Shown: positions 1-10,711, numbered from the stretch's first letter. The stretch: DNA of 64,000 bases from Buchnera aphidicola (Aphis nasturtii) (GCF_005083345.1 NZ_CP034888.1:209380-273379), one strand, 5' to 3'. The notes: generated by a model from the letters alone, not told the origin. Translations and numbers: made by a program.

Positions 1-72
1 TATAATATCAGCTACACATAAAAATTTTTTTGCATTAGCTAATGAAGTGCCACCGAATTTTAATAGTTTCAT
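1..72 (-). CDS. thrA: Bifunctional aspartokinase I / homoserine dehydrogenase I, 5' end only
   Basis: Only the first 24 codons lie in the window; the gene runs off the left edge. The ATG is at 72-70 and the peptide opens with KFGGTSLANAKKF, the ATP/aspartate-binding start of the aspartokinase domain (KFGGTS). ThrA catalyses the first and third steps of threonine synthesis from aspartate, an essential amino acid supplied to the aphid. The lysC product begins similarly, but KFGGTSLANA together with hpt as next neighbour fits the Buchnera order thrC-thrB-thrA / hpt. No thr leader peptide or attenuator was recognised upstream. Identity is inferred from a short stretch plus context. Confidence 0.82.
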   Translation of the reverse strand, partial: MKLLKFGGTSLANAKKFLCVADII

Positions 73-753
73 ATTTTATGAATCCTTAAATTTATTTCAT
101 AAAAAATTTATATTATTTATAATAAATTTTTATTAAAATATATTACTCATAAATTATATACGAGTTCATTTATAACAAATTAGAATAGTTACTCTATTGA
201 GATAAGATTGTAAATAGATATTAATATTCTTGTGTAATACCTTGAAAGGTAAAATTAATAAATGTTTTTAAAGTAATTTAATTATTTTATTAGGCAGTTT
301 TTAATAAGAATTAGATTTGTAATTGAAAATATATTTAAATTTTTTTATTATTAGTATAACTTATATGTTATTAATTTTATCATAAATTTAGTTTATTTTT
401 TTTAAATAATATTAGATGAAATAATTTATTATTAGAAATTTTTTTATATTTATAAAATTATTTTAAATTATAAAATTTTTTATTAAAATATTTATGTTGA
501 TATTTTAAAAAATATATATTTTAAGATATAAAATGAAATAAAAAATAATTATATGTAGTATTTAATTAGTATTACAATAATTTTTTATAAAATAATAATT
601 ATTATTGTAATGTTTAAAGAAATAAAGATTTGAATTTTTAATTTCACATTAAAAAAATTATTTTTGATATATTCTTTTTTCTTTTAATACAGATCAATTA
701 GATCATTTTTAGTATAATAAAATGTAATTTAAATTAAAAATTTAGTTAATATT
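73..753. other. 681-bp gene-free divergent spacer between thrA and hpt
   Basis: No open frame of useful length or residual protein similarity is visible on either strand, and base composition is almost pure A+T. It must contain the promoters for thrA (minus) and hpt (plus); a TATAAT at 713-718 is a possible -10 for hpt, but no convincing -35 accompanies it. The one structured element seen is the inverted repeat at 571-611. The spacer is probably the residue of genes lost since divergence from enteric relatives. Confidence 0.6.
571..611. repeat. Inverted repeat with 11-bp perfect arms
   Basis: ATTACAATAAT at 571-581 is matched by its reverse complement at 601-611, with a 19-nt loop. There is no T-run directly after either arm, so it is not a standard intrinsic terminator. 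In DNA this AT-rich an 11-bp match is only modestly unlikely by chance. Confidence 0.45.
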
Positions 754-1287
754 ATGAAACATACTATTAAAGTTATTTTTTCTGAAAAAGAGTTAAATGT
801 ACGTGTTCGTGAATTAGGAGAAGAAATTACTAGAAAATATAAACATAGTAAAAACAAAATGATATTAATCGCTTTATTACGCGGTTCGTTTGTATTTATA
901 GCAGATTTGTGTCGTAATATTACAATTGAACATGAAGTTGATTTTATGACGACTTCTAGTTATGGACGTGGCATTATATCAAGTGGCGATGTAAAAATTA
1001 TCAAAGATTTAGACGAAGATATTTATAATAAAAATGTATTAATTGTAGAAGATGTCATTGATTCTGGAAAAACTTTAAGTAAAGTATTGGGTATTTTAAA
1101 ATTAAGGAATCCAAAATCTTTATCAATTTGTACACTTTTAGATAAGCCTGAATGTCGTGAAGTAAATATTAATATTGATTTTATAGGTTTTTCTATACCT
1201 GATGAGTTTATAGTAGGTTATGGTATAGATTATGCTCAATGTTATCGTTATTTACCATATATTGGAAAAGTTGTATTTCAGAAATAA
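754..1287 (+). CDS. hpt: Hypoxanthine phosphoribosyltransferase
   Basis: This purine salvage enzyme joins hypoxanthine (or guanine) to PRPP, giving IMP (or GMP). At 177 residues it has family length. The PRPP-binding loop [14 protein letters not shown] lies at about residues 94-107 with its acidic pair, and the [11 protein letters not shown] and [16 protein letters not shown] segments match enteric Hpt closely. The ATG start gives MKHTIKV, matching MKHTVEV in E. coli, where a few residues precede it. It converges on panC with only 9 bp between the stops, so transcripts probably overlap or share a terminator. Salvage matters here because the symbiont exchanges purines with the host; together with guaC it interconverts guanine and hypoxanthine nucleotides. 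Confidence 0.95.
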   Translation: MKHTIKVIFSEKELNVRVRELGEEITRKYKHSKNKMILIALLRGSFVFIADLCRNITIEHEVDFMTTSSYGRGIISSGDVKIIKDLDEDIYNKNVLIVEDVIDSGKTLSKVLGILKLRNPKSLSICTLLDKPECREVNINIDFIGFSIPDEFIVGYGIDYAQCYRYLPYIGKVVFQK

Positions 1288-1296
1288 AAGCATTTT

Positions 1297-2154
1297 TTAA
1301 TTTAGTAATATAAATTTTTCATTGTCAATTAAACGAGTATTACCTAACCAAACAGACGCAAGAATGATATTTTTTTTATTTTTTTTAGAAAAAAAATTTA
1401 ATGTTTTTAAATTGTATACATTAAATATATCAACTAGAAATCCTTTTTGTATTAAAGATTGTTTTGCGAAATCAATCGTTTCATGTAATTTATTTCCATT
1501 ATTTTTTATGATAATATTTATTGTTTTTTTTATAGTTTTATACAAAAAAGGCGCTTTCTTAAGTTCTAAATTATTTAAATATCTATTTCTTGAACTAAAA
1601 GCCAATCCATTTTTCAATCGAATTGTAGGCATACTAATTATCTTTATTGGGTAGTTTAATTCTTTAACAAAAGTTTTTATAATTAATAACTGTTGATAAT
1701 CTTTTTCCCCAAAAAATGCAAAGTTTGGCTGTATTAAATTAAACAACTTTCCAATTATTGTTGTTACTCCTGTAAAATGTCCAGGTCGTGATTTTCCTTC
1801 AATAATTTTAGATAATTTAGGTACTTCTATATATGTATGCATGTTTATACTATTTGGATAAATTTCGGGTGTTTCAGGTGCAAATAAAATATCTATTTTT
1901 TCTTTTTTTAATATTAAGTAATCTTCTAAAAAAGTTTGAGGATAGTTTTTTAAGTCTAATGTATTATCAAATTGCATAGGATTAATAAAAATACTTACGA
2001 TAACAATATCTGCATGTTTTTTAGCTAGTAAAATTAATTCTATGTGACCTTTATGTAAATTACCCATCGTAGGTACTAATCCTAATGTTTTTCCTTTTTT
2101 CTTAAAAAATTGAATTTTTTTATATAAACAATCTATTGTTTTTATTATATACAT
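1297..2154 (-). CDS. panC: Pantothenate synthetase (pantoate-beta-alanine ligase)
   Basis: It condenses pantoate with beta-alanine using ATP, the last step to pantothenate (vitamin B5). At 285 residues it has full length. The HIGH-type nucleotide motif is PTMGNLHKGH (about 29-38), followed by FINPMQF, GKSRPGHFTGV (pantoate pocket, about 120-130), FGEKDYQQ (about 150) and the KMSKS-like SSRNRYL (about 187). It lies 30 bp downstream of panB on the same strand, the usual panB-panC pair; panD is not in the window, so beta-alanine must come from elsewhere. Pantothenate synthesis is one of the symbiont's vitamin roles. Confidence 0.96.
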   Translation of the reverse strand: MYIIKTIDCLYKKIQFFKKKGKTLGLVPTMGNLHKGHIELILLAKKHADIVIVSIFINPMQFDNTLDLKNYPQTFLEDYLILKKEKIDILFAPETPEIYPNSINMHTYIEVPKLSKIIEGKSRPGHFTGVTTIIGKLFNLIQPNFAFFGEKDYQQLLIIKTFVKELNYPIKIISMPTIRLKNGLAFSSRNRYLNNLELKKAPFLYKTIKKTINIIIKNNGNKLHETIDFAKQSLIQKGFLVDIFNVYNLKTLNFFSKKNKKNIILASVWLGNTRLIDNEKFILLN

Positions 2155-2184
2155 AATAGTCCTATTTAATGATATTTGAATTTT

Positions 2185-2976
2185 TCAAAAACTATATTTT
2201 TTATTAGGAAAAATACCGTTTTTTACTGCATTAATATATGCTTTAATTGCATTTTGAATACTACCGTTATTTGAAAGAAAATTTTTTGTAAATTTTAATT
2301 TTTTCCCTTCAGTAATTCCTAATAGATCTTGCATTACCAATATTTGTCCGTCGGTTTGATTTCCAGCTCCTATTCCAATAACTGGAATAGATAATCTTTC
2401 AGTAATTTCTTTTGATAGTTTTGCAGGAATACACTCTAATACCAGCATTTTAATTCCCGCTTCTTCAAGTAATAAAGCGTCTTCTATTATTTTATTTGCA
2501 TCTTTTTTAGTTTTTCCTTGAATTTTATATCCACTTAAATAATCTATATATTGCGGAGTAAGTCCTATATGTCCACATACTAGTATTGAATTGCGAGATA
2601 GTTCTTGAATAATATGAATTAAATTTTTTCCGCCTTCTATTTTAATCATATTAGCACCAGATTGAATTATTTTAGAGGTATTTTTTAATGCTTGATTAAT
2701 GTCATAATAAGACATGAATGGCAAATCAGATATTAAGAAAACATTAGGCGCGCCTTTTCTGACTGCTTTTGTATGGTATTCAATATTTTTAACTGTTACA
2801 GGTATTGTTGAGTTATGTCCTTGAATTGTCATACCGAGAGAGTCGCCTACAAGTATAACTGGAATGCCTTCATTCGCAAATAATTTAGCAAAGCTAAAAT
2901 CGTAAGCTGTAATTGCAGCAAATTTATTTTTTTTATTTTTCCAGTTTTGTAATGTAGAAATATTAATATATTCCAT
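2185..2976 (-). CDS. panB: 3-methyl-2-oxobutanoate hydroxymethyltransferase (ketopantoate hydroxymethyltransferase)
   Basis: This is the first committed step to pantothenate: it transfers a hydroxymethyl group from methylene-tetrahydrofolate to 2-oxoisovalerate, an intermediate of the valine pathway to which ilvIH in this window also contributes. At 263 residues it has family length (264 in E. coli). Conserved features are ITAYDFSFA (about 22-30), the metal-binding aspartates in VGDSLGM (about 43-49) and SDLPFMSY (about 83-90), KIEGGK (about 112-117) and the catalytic glutamate in LECIP (about 179-183). It is the first gene of the panB-panC pair and follows dksA after 101 bp. Confidence 0.96.
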   Translation of the reverse strand: MEYINISTLQNWKNKKNKFAAITAYDFSFAKLFANEGIPVILVGDSLGMTIQGHNSTIPVTVKNIEYHTKAVRKGAPNVFLISDLPFMSYYDINQALKNTSKIIQSGANMIKIEGGKNLIHIIQELSRNSILVCGHIGLTPQYIDYLSGYKIQGKTKKDANKIIEDALLLEEAGIKMLVLECIPAKLSKEITERLSIPVIGIGAGNQTDGQILVMQDLLGITEGKKLKFTKNFLSNNGSIQNAIKAYINAVKNGIFPNKKYSF

Positions 2977-3025
2977 ATTAGACCTAATTATTGAAAAGTT
3001 AATGTTTAAATATAAATTAATTGAA

Positions 3026-3065
3026 AGGATACTCGAGATAATTTAATATATCAATCGAATATCCT
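3026..3065 (-). terminator. Probable intrinsic terminator after dksA
   Basis: AGGATACTCGA at 3026-3036 pairs with TCGAATATCCT at 3055-3065 (11-bp arms, one internal mismatch). It lies 12 bp past the dksA stop in the direction of transcription and runs into moderately T-rich sequence. It would separate dksA from panB. Confidence 0.5.
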
Positions 3066-3077
3066 AATCTATATGTA

Positions 3078-3533
3078 TTAACCAGCCATTTGTTTTTCTC
3101 TAATTTCTGCTAATGTTTTACAATCAATACATAAACTTGCAGTTGGTCTGGCTTCTAAACGACGTATTCCAATTTCAATTCCACAAGAATTACAATAACC
3201 AAAATCATTATTTTTTATTTTTTTTAAAGTCATTTCAATTTTTTTAATTAATTTTCGACTTCTATCTCGATTCCGTAATTCTAAACTAAATTCTTCTTCT
3301 TGTGCAGCTCGATCAATTGGATCTGGAAAATTAGTCGATTTATCTTGTATATAGAGTAGAGTATGATTGACTTCAAATTTTAGTTGATTTTTCCATGTTT
3401 CAAGAATTGTTTTGAAATGTAACATTTGACTTTCATTCATATATTGTTCATCTATTTTTTTTTGATAAGGGCTTAATCCAGCAATAGAAAGAACATTTAA
3501 AGAAGATTTTTTTTTTTGTTTTTCTTTTTCCAT
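3078..3533 (-). CDS. dksA: RNA polymerase-binding transcription factor DksA
   Basis: DksA enters the RNA polymerase secondary channel and, with ppGpp, adjusts rRNA and amino acid promoter activity. At 151 residues it has family length. The coiled-coil tip carries the DPIDRA motif (DxxDxA, about 71-76) followed by AQEEEF; the zinc finger near the C-terminus is CNSC...CIDC (about 114-138). The N-terminal lysine run is coded by an A11 tract (plus strand T11 at 3507-3517) that is in frame, a useful control for the broken tracts elsewhere. It is one of the few global transcription regulators in the window. It diverges from truA across a 266-bp spacer that must hold both promoters. Confidence 0.97.
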   Translation of the reverse strand: MEKEKQKKKSSLNVLSIAGLSPYQKKIDEQYMNESQMLHFKTILETWKNQLKFEVNHTLLYIQDKSTNFPDPIDRAAQEEEFSLELRNRDRSRKLIKKIEMTLKKIKNNDFGYCNSCGIEIGIRRLEARPTASLCIDCKTLAEIREKQMAG

Positions 3534-3799
3534 AGTTTTTTCCTATTAAAAAAATTCATATCAAATTTAAAAGATATTATTCTTTAGAATAATAAATATG
3601 TATTATAAATAATTTATAAACATTTTATATGTAATATATTTATTTTTTATAAATAATTTTTATCAGTACAATATTTTATTATAAAATTATTTAATCCTAA
3701 TTTTAACACAAACTTTAATTAAATATCTTTTTATAAAACTATAGATTTATAAATTGAAACTTGGTCTAACTACTTACCTATAAATAAGGATGATTTTAA

Positions 3800-4612
3800 A
3801 TGATAGAGAAAGAAGTAAAAAAATTTGCTTTAGGAGTTGAATATCATGGAGAATATTATCATGGTTGGCAACGTCAAAAAAACTATTCTTCTGTTCAAGA
3901 GGAAATAGAACGATGTTTATCTAAAATCGCAAATCATAAAGTTAACGTTATTTGCGCTGGAAGAACTGATTCCGGTGTTCATAGTATAGGGCAAGTAATT
4001 CACTTCAAAACTACTTCTATAAGAAGTCAGTACGCTTGGACAGTAGGGGTAAACACTTATTTATCTAAAAATATTTCAATAAAATGGGTTAAAGAAGTTC
4101 CTATTCATTTTCATGCACGTCATAGTGCTATTAGACGAACTTATCGCTACCTAATATATAATGATATTTGTCGTTCTAGTATTTTATATAAACAATCGAG
4201 TCATATTCATAAAAAGTTAAATATTTCTAAAATGTACTCTGAAGCACAGCATTTACTAGGTAATCATGATTTTTCTTCCTTTCAAGCATTAGGATGTCAA
4301 TCATATTCAGCTCGAAGGGAAATCACAAAAATAAATGTTTATCGTATTCATCATTTCGTTGTTATTGATATTACAGCAAATTCTTTTCTTTATCACATGG
4401 TGCGTAATATTGTTGGTTCTTTAGTTCAAATTAACTCTATAAATAAAGAAAATATTATGAAAAATTTATTGAAAAAAAAAAATAGAAGTTATGCAGGTCC
4501 TACCGCTCCAGCTAAGGGTTTATATTTATTATCTGTTCAGTATCCAGCATGTTTTAACTTACCAAAATCTGAAGATATTTTATTAAAACAAAATAATAAT
4601 TTTTTTAGATAA
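3800..4612 (+). CDS. truA: tRNA pseudouridine(38-40) synthase
   Basis: It converts uridines 38-40 of the anticodon stem-loop to pseudouridine. At 270 residues it matches E. coli TruA. The catalytic aspartate lies in [13 protein letters not shown] (about 54-66); YHGWQRQ (about 20-26) and the C-terminal [16 protein letters not shown]-binding region (about 196-208) are also conserved. The ATG start is supported by TAAGGA ending about 11 bp upstream. It is followed by the mrcB remains rather than by a co-transcribed partner. Confidence 0.97.
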   Translation: MIEKEVKKFALGVEYHGEYYHGWQRQKNYSSVQEEIERCLSKIANHKVNVICAGRTDSGVHSIGQVIHFKTTSIRSQYAWTVGVNTYLSKNISIKWVKEVPIHFHARHSAIRRTYRYLIYNDICRSSILYKQSSHIHKKLNISKMYSEAQHLLGNHDFSSFQALGCQSYSARREITKINVYRIHHFVVIDITANSFLYHMVRNIVGSLVQINSINKENIMKNLLKKKNRSYAGPTAPAKGLYLLSVQYPACFNLPKSEDILLKQNNNFFR

Positions 4613-4695
4613 AATACACTTTAAGAATTTATTTAAATTTTTAAATAAAATATAATTTTTCTAAATAAAAAATTTTTATATCAATAAGGTCTTAA

Positions 4696-6731
4696 ATGTA
4701 TATGAATAAAAAAAATAAAATTATTAGAAAAAGTTTTTATTCTAATATTAATTTTAATAATTTTTTATGTTGTTTTTATATATGAAGATTCATTATGTAA
4801 TTAATGACAAGGTATAGTATTTTCCTGCTTAAACATATAGTCAAATAATAAACTTATAACTAGACAGTTTATTTTCTCAAAAAGAAATTGAAATTTTTTA
4901 TAAGTACAATGTGTAAAAAAATTAATAAAATTATGCTTCCTGAAGAATATAAAAGATAAGATAAAAGTATAAAACTTATACACTGGTCTTTTAATTCATA
5001 GATATTCATGAAAGTGAACTTCATATAAAATTAGCTTTTAATAGAAATTTTTATTAAAAATTCAAAACATTGAAAATTGTCGTGATTTTAATTTGTTTCG
5101 ATTAGAACCAAAGTTCATTAGTATGCTAAAATCTTTTAAAAAACCTATTTTTCTTTCTTGATCTAAATATCCTATGATTTTAATTAAAACATTATTAATA
5201 ATTGAAGATAGAAAGTTTTACAAGCATGATAGCATTAATATATCATCTTATTATAGTCTTATTAGTTAATATTATGGAAGGTAAAATAATACAAAGAGGT
5301 AGCAAGCTTAATCTACAGTTAGTTAAAATTTTTTTTTAAAACATGCTTGTTTAGTATGGAGAAAAATAAATGAAATGTATATAACGTTGATTTTAGATTG
5401 GTTTTATAAAAAAATCGTTTTTTAGAATTATATTTTAATAAAGTTTATTTGGAGCAAGCTGGTAATGAACAGATTGGAGGTTTTTCACTCGCTAGTTTTT
5501 GTTATTTTAGCCGACCAATTGATAAATTAAATTTAGATCAATATGCTTTATTAGTAGCTATGGTTAAAGGCTCTTCTTTATGTAATCAAGGTTCAATTGA
5601 AAAAAAATTATTTAAAATTATCGCAAAAACCTTTAAAAATTCATTCTAAAGGGTTTATAATTTCAGATAATCTAAATTTTTTACAATTTCTTCAGAAGCA
5701 GGTCAAAGAAAAATTAAGAGATAAAGCTACAAGATTAGAAATTTTTAAAATATTTACTACTTTAGACTCTGTATCTCAAAACACTATTGAAAAATTTGTT
5801 TCAGTAAGTATATCTGAATTAAAAAAACAAAAAAAATTAAAATATTTAGAAATTGAAACGATTGTACTAGATAAATTCAATGGTGAAATTAATGCTCTTA
5901 ATTAGTGTTACTTATCCAATATTTTATTATTATAATCGTGTTTCAAAAGCTTGTCGTTTTATTGGTTCTTTTTATAAACCCGTTATTTACTTAAAAGATT
6001 TATCTAATCTAAAAAAATATCATTTAAATAGTTGGATATCCAATTATCTCATTTCAATTAAATTAGAAAATGGTGCATATTGGATTACTAAAAATAACAA
6101 TCATCAGTTTAATAGATGAGTAATACTTTTAGTATCATTAAATAGTTCTATAAATATATCTATAGTTAGTTTAAGCATTGATATAGGTTTAAATTTATTA
6201 ATAGAATATTGGATTTATTTGTATATTTTCAGAAAATATTTAAACTGTTTTCCTTCAATGTCATTAAGATCAATTAATTTGATATTTATTGAAATTGCTC
6301 AATTTTTTCAAGTAATTTCAAATGAATGCTATCAAGCATTATTATCTTTAGTAAGATTTGTTATTTCTGATAACAGGGAAATATTATATTAAAATTTACC
6401 ACAATTTAAAAAAATATTTTTTTCTGAATCAGAATACTTGATAGTATATGCTATTCAAAAGGTTTTAAACTCTGGAATATCTAAATCCTTAGGTACTTTA
6501 TTTAACGAGTTATGTTTATCTGAAAAAACTGGAATTACTAATAATTTAGTAAATAGTTGGTTCGTAGAAGCAGATAAAAAACAAATTGTAGTTACTTGGA
6601 TAGGACAAGATTATAATAAATCTTCGAGATTATATGGACTTTTTGGAGCAATGCAAGTTTATCAAAAATATCTTGAATATCAACACCCGACTCCGTTAAT
6701 ATTAAATTCTCCAAAAAACATCCGTATATGA
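4696..6731 (+). pseudogene. mrcB: Remains of bifunctional penicillin-binding protein 1B (transglycosylase/transpeptidase)
   Basis: Several short open stretches in changing frames, read in order, align along E. coli PBP1B. They are: a membrane-anchor-like N-terminus from ATG 4696; a glycosyltransferase segment with IEDRKFYKHD (5201-5230, matching TEDRHFYEHD); GFSLASFCYFSRPIDKLNLD (from 5479); FKIFTTLDSVSQ and ELKKQKKLKYLE; a transpeptidase SxxK relic GSFYKP (5964-5981); and EKTGITNNLVNSWF, in which KTGT has become KTGI (6525-6536). Stops and frameshifts are numerous and spread throughout, so slippage could not rescue it. Weak similarity (NNNGKLFYKT) may continue to about 6800. It keeps the truA-mrcB-secA order of better preserved Buchnera genomes. 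Sequence past it to 7000 is featureless. Confidence 0.93.
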
Positions 6732-7000
6732 ATAATAATGGAAAATTATTTTATAAAACAATGATGAATATAAAGAATATATACTAATGGTTTTCAAATA
6801 CTCAAAATTTATATAATAACAATATAGAAGATAATTTTAAAAAAATAGTAAATATAAAAAGAATTTTTTATATGAATTTAATTTTAATCTTTTAAATTAA
6901 TATATTTAAAATTTAATAGATATTTGAAAATACATTTATTCATTAAAAATTATATAAAAATTATTAAATTTAAATAAAAATATAATTTGAGAATTATAAT

Positions 7001-9619
7001 ATGTTAATTAAATTTTTAAAGAAAATTTTTGGAAATTATAATGATCGTATTTTAAAAAAATACAATAAAATTGTTTCTGAAATTAATTATTTAGAAAAAA
7101 CCTTTGAAAAGTTTTCAGATATACAGCTTAAAGAAAATACAAAATTATTTCAATCTCGATTAAAAAAAGGAGAACATTTAAACAATTTATTAGTAGAATC
7201 TTTTGCTACAGTTAGAGAAGCAAGTAAACGTGTTTTTAATATGCGTCATTTTGATGTTCAAGTTCTTGGGGGGATAGTTTTAAATAAACAATGTATTGCA
7301 GAAATGCGAACAGGAGAAGGAAAGACTTTAACATCTACCCTTCCTGCATATTTAAATGCTTTACCTGGAAAAGGTGTGCATATAGTTACAATGAATGATT
7401 ATTTAGCAGAACGAGATGCTAAAAAAAATACTCCATTATTTGAATTTCTTGGACTATCAGTGGGATTAAATTTATCTGATATGTCTTTTTCTGAAAAAAA
7501 ATATGCTTATTCTTGTGATATTACTTATGGAACAAACAATGAATATGGATTTGATTATTTACGTGATAATATGATTTTTTGTAATGAAGAGAGAGTACAG
7601 CGTCAATTATATTACGCGTTAATAGACGAAGTAGATTCGATTTTAATAGATGAAGCTAGGACACCTTTAATTATCTCAGGTCCTTCAGAAGATAGTTCTT
7701 TTTTATATAAAGAAATTAATAAAATAGTACCTTTTTTAATTTCTCAAAAAAAAGAAGATTCTGATGATTTTCAAGGGCAAGGTCATTTTTCAGTAGATGA
7801 AAAATTAAAACAAATTTACTTAACTGAAAGAGGGTTAATTAAAATTGAAAAATTATTAATTCATAAGAAATTAATGAAAAAGAATGAATCATTATACTCT
7901 TCTAATAATATTATATTAATGCATCACGTTATATCAGCTTTACGTGCTCATCAATTATTTATTCGAGATGTAGACTATCTTGTAAAAAATAATAATGTAA
8001 TAATTGTTGATGAACATACAGGTAGAACTATGCCGGGAAGAAGATGGTCGGATGGTTTGCATCAAGCAATAGAAGCTAAAGAACAAGTCAATATAAAAAA
8101 TGAAAATCAAACTTTAGCATCGATTACATTTCAAAATTATTTTCGTTTATATAATAAAATAGCAGGTATGACAGGTACTGCAGAAACAGAAGCATTCGAA
8201 TTTAGTTCTATTTATAATTTAGATACAATTGTTATACCTACGAATAAACCCATGATTAGGAAAGATATGCCTGATTTAGTATATATGACCGAGAAAGAAA
8301 AAATATATGCTATTTTAAAAGACATTCAGAATTGCATTAAAAATAATCAACCAGTTTTAGTTGGAACAGTATCTATTGAAAAATCAGAAGTGATCTCAAA
8401 AAGATTAAAAGAGTTAAATATTAAACATAGTGTTTTAAATGCAAAATTTCATGCGAAAGAGGCTGAAATTATAGCTCAAGCTGGAAAATCTAAGTCAGTT
8501 ACCATTGCTACTAATATGGCCGGAAGAGGTACGGATATAGTTTTAGGTGGCAGTATAAATTTGGAATTAAATAACAAAATATCTTTAAAAGAAATTACAA
8601 TGATTCAAAGGAAATGGAAAAAAGAACACGATTTAGTTGTATCATCTGGAGGTCTTCATATTATTGGAACTGAACGTCATGAATCGCGCCGTATTGATAA
8701 TCAATTAAGAGGACGATCAGGTCGGCAAGGAGATAGTGGCTCTTCTCGTTTTTATTTGTCCATGGAAGACTCATTAATGAGGATTTTTATCTCCGAAAAA
8801 ATTATTAATATGATGCGTAAATTAGGTCTTTCTGAGAATGAAGCTATCGAACATCCTTGGGTTACTAAAGCAATTGAAAATGCTCAAAAAAAAGTAGAAA
8901 ATAGAAATTTTGATATTAGAAAGCAATTACTAGAATATGATGATGTATATAATGAACAACGTCGAATCATTTATGCTCAACGTAATAAATTAATTAATTC
9001 AAAAAATATAAAAAAAATTATTAATGATATTTTAATAGATGTATTGAATTTGACTGTAAAAAAATACATCAATAAAAAAATTGAAAAAGATAGCTGGAAA
9101 ACTTTAGAGCTAGAAAATAAATTAAAAGTTGAATTTAATATATATGTATCAATTTTAGATTGGATAAAAAAAGATTTTAATTTAACTATAGATAACATTA
9201 TAGATCGAATTATTAATATTGCACAAAAAAATTATGAAGACAAAGAAGTTTTAATAGGAAATTCTAATATGAGAATTGTAGAAAAATCTATTATGTTGCA
9301 AACATTAGATGATCTTTGGAAAGAGCATTTATCAGCTATGAATTATTTAAGACAAGGAATTCATCTACGTGGTTACGCACAAAAAGATCCTAAACAAGAA
9401 TATAAAAGAGAATCTTTTGATATGTTTTCTAGCATGTTAGGATTACTTAAATATGAAGTTATATCTTTTCTTAGCAAATTAAATGTATCTTCTACAAAAA
9501 AATATTTTAATTTTAAAGATAATTTAGATAAATCATTGAATAATATTAAAATTGGAAGGAACACGTTATGTTTTTGTGGTTCTAAAAAAAAATATAAATA
9601 TTGTCATGGTATTATATAA
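7001..9619 (+). CDS. secA: Preprotein translocase ATPase SecA
   Basis: SecA drives export of unfolded preproteins (for example BamA and HtrA encoded here) through SecYEG. At 872 residues it is slightly shorter than the 901 of E. coli. Walker A is MRTGEGKTL (102-110) and the DEAD-type box is DEVD (209-212). Then come the preprotein cross-linking domain, the [11 protein letters not shown] segment (about 387), the second ATPase half with [13 protein letters not shown] (about 506-518) and [16 protein letters not shown] (about 565-580). The C-terminal zinc motif [14 protein letters not shown] is kept. The regulator secM and lpxC, its neighbours in E. coli, are absent; mutT follows after 42 bp, as in enteric bacteria. 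Confidence 0.98.
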   Translation: MLIKFLKKIFGNYNDRILKKYNKIVSEINYLEKTFEKFSDIQLKENTKLFQSRLKKGEHLNNLLVESFATVREASKRVFNMRHFDVQVLGGIVLNKQCIAEMRTGEGKTLTSTLPAYLNALPGKGVHIVTMNDYLAERDAKKNTPLFEFLGLSVGLNLSDMSFSEKKYAYSCDITYGTNNEYGFDYLRDNMIFCNEERVQRQLYYALIDEVDSILIDEARTPLIISGPSEDSSFLYKEINKIVPFLISQKKEDSDDFQGQGHFSVDEKLKQIYLTERGLIKIEKLLIHKKLMKKNESLYSSNNIILMHHVISALRAHQLFIRDVDYLVKNNNVIIVDEHTGRTMPGRRWSDGLHQAIEAKEQVNIKNENQTLASITFQNYFRLYNKIAGMTGTAETEAFEFSSIYNLDTIVIPTNKPMIRKDMPDLVYMTEKEKIYAILKDIQNCIKNNQPVLVGTVSIEKSEVISKRLKELNIKHSVLNAKFHAKEAEIIAQAGKSKSVTIATNMAGRGTDIVLGGSINLELNNKISLKEITMIQRKWKKEHDLVVSSGGLHIIGTERHESRRIDNQLRGRSGRQGDSGSSRFYLSMEDSLMRIFISEKIINMMRKLGLSENEAIEHPWVTKAIENAQKKVENRNFDIRKQLLEYDDVYNEQRRIIYAQRNKLINSKNIKKIINDILIDVLNLTVKKYINKKIEKDSWKTLELENKLKVEFNIYVSILDWIKKDFNLTIDNIIDRIINIAQKNYEDKEVLIGNSNMRIVEKSIMLQTLDDLWKEHLSAMNYLRQGIHLRGYAQKDPKQEYKRESFDMFSSMLGLLKYEVISFLSKLNVSSTKKYFNFKDNLDKSLNNIKIGRNTLCFCGSKKKYKYCHGII

Positions 9620-9661
9620 TTATATATTTTAAATATATTATTTTTAACTTACATTATATTT

Positions 9662-10044
9662 ATGACTTATAAAAAAATAGCAATTGGAATTATTATAAAA
9701 AAAAAAAAATTTATATTACTAAAGCAAATAAAATTAAATACAAGAAAAACATTTGGGAATTTCCAGGTGGAAAGGTAAAAGAAAATGAAAATGTTATATG
9801 CGGATTAAGACGTGAATTATTAGAAGAAGTGGGTATAAAAATATTAAAGTTTAATTTTTTTCAAGTTAAAAAAATTTTTTATAAAAAAATTAAATTATAT
9901 TTTTTTTTAATAACAAAGTGGAAAGGTAAAGCATGTAGCCAAGAAGGATATAATTACAGTTGGGTTGATTTAAAAAAAATAAAATTTAAAAAATTTCCAA
10001 ATGCTAATTTTACTATAATAAAAAAATTAAATAGCATTAAGTAA
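9662..10044 (+). CDS. mutT: 8-oxo-dGTP diphosphatase MutT, frameshifted at a poly(A) tract
   Basis: MutT hydrolyses 8-oxo-dGTP and so prevents A:T to C:G transversions. From ATG 9662 the frame reads MTYKKIAIGIIIKKKK, then hits an A13 run (9697-9709). The family sequence continues in the next frame as IYITKANK...WEFPGGKVKENENVICGLRRELLEEVGI, which includes a complete Nudix box, to the stop at 10044. Without correction the first frame stops soon after the tract. One added A (14) or two fewer (11) gives an intact 127-residue protein (129 in E. coli). Apart from the tract nothing looks degraded, so it is either rescued by slippage, newly broken, or miscalled. Convergent with coaE (13 bp apart). 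Confidence 0.85.
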
Positions 10045-10057
10045 AAATTAACATTAA

Positions 10058-10711
10058 TTAGTATAATTTAGTTAAATAATTTTTTTTAAAAATTTTTTTT
10101 TTGAATTTATATTTACTAAATAAATATGTATAAAAATTATTTAAATAATAAACGTATGTATCTAATATTTTTATATTTTTATTCTTATTAAAAATAATAT
10201 CATCTGAAATTAAAATTCTTTTATTTCTTCTAGTTTGTTGATAAATTATTTTTTTTGCTTGATATCGACTAATTTTATCTCGTATTATTATACGTTGTAT
10301 TTGAATTTTTTCAGGTGTATCAACTAATAGAATTCGATCTGCTATTGTATTTAGTTTTTTTTCAATTAGCAATGGAACAACCCATAGGCACCAAATTGCG
10401 TTTACTAATTTTATTTGTTTTTTACTCTCTTTATAAATTTCAGGAATTAACATATTTTCTAACCATAATTTTATTTGCTTATCATTAAAAACGTACTTTC
10501 TAAGTAATTTCCGGTTTATTGAATGATTTGAATTTAATATGCTATTTCCAAATTTTTTTTTAATAGAATTAAATATTTCTATGTTTTTTTCTACTATTTT
10601 TTTTCCGATAATATCAGTATCAATAACATTTACACCTATTTTTTTAAAGCTATTAGAAATAGTAGTTTTTCCGCTACCAATGCCTCCAGTAAGTGCTACA
10701 ATATAAGTCAT
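10058..10711 (-). CDS. coaE: Dephospho-CoA kinase
   Basis: It phosphorylates the 3'-hydroxyl of dephospho-CoA, the last step of coenzyme A synthesis. At 217 residues it is near the 206 of E. coli, with a lysine-rich, poorly conserved C-terminal extension. The P-loop is GGIGSGKTT (9-17), followed by NVIDTDIIGKKI (about 29-40, substrate aspartate) and a LLVDTPEKIQIQRIIIRD segment (about 128-145). The window also holds panB and panC at the start of the same pathway. In E. coli coaE lies beside guaC; here they are divergent with 152 bp between them, which must contain both promoters. Confidence 0.94.
   Translation of the reverse strand: MTYIVALTGGIGSGKTTISNSFKKIGVNVIDTDIIGKKIVEKNIEIFNSIKKKFGNSILNSNHSINRKLLRKYVFNDKQIKLWLENMLIPEIYKESKKQIKLVNAIWCLWVVPLLIEKKLNTIADRILLVDTPEKIQIQRIIIRDKISRYQAKKIIYQQTRRNKRILISDDIIFNKNKNIKILDTYVYYLNNFYTYLFSKYKFKKKIFKKNYLTKLY

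Noticed and set aside
300..660. Many short AT palindromes in spacers
   Set aside because: In such AT-rich spacers 6-8 bp self-complementary stretches occur often by chance; only longer, GC-rich or well-placed ones are listed.
1322..1654. Open frame of 110 codons on the plus strand
   Set aside because: It lies wholly within panC on the opposite strand, has no protein-family similarity, and its composition is the complement of panC codons.
4801..4983. 60-codon minus-strand frame near the mrcB remains
   Set aside because: Antisense to the decayed mrcB N-terminal region; no ribosome site, and phenylalanine/isoleucine-rich content is expected from AT-rich noise.
5449..6731. Four apparent small genes of 66-102 codons
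   Set aside because: Read in order they are consecutive pieces of one penicillin-binding protein 1B; they are fragments of a pseudogene, not independent genes.
9829..10044. Separate 71-residue gene
   Set aside because: It is the C-terminal half of MutT after the A13 frameshift; the Nudix box begins upstream in the same frame without a start codon.
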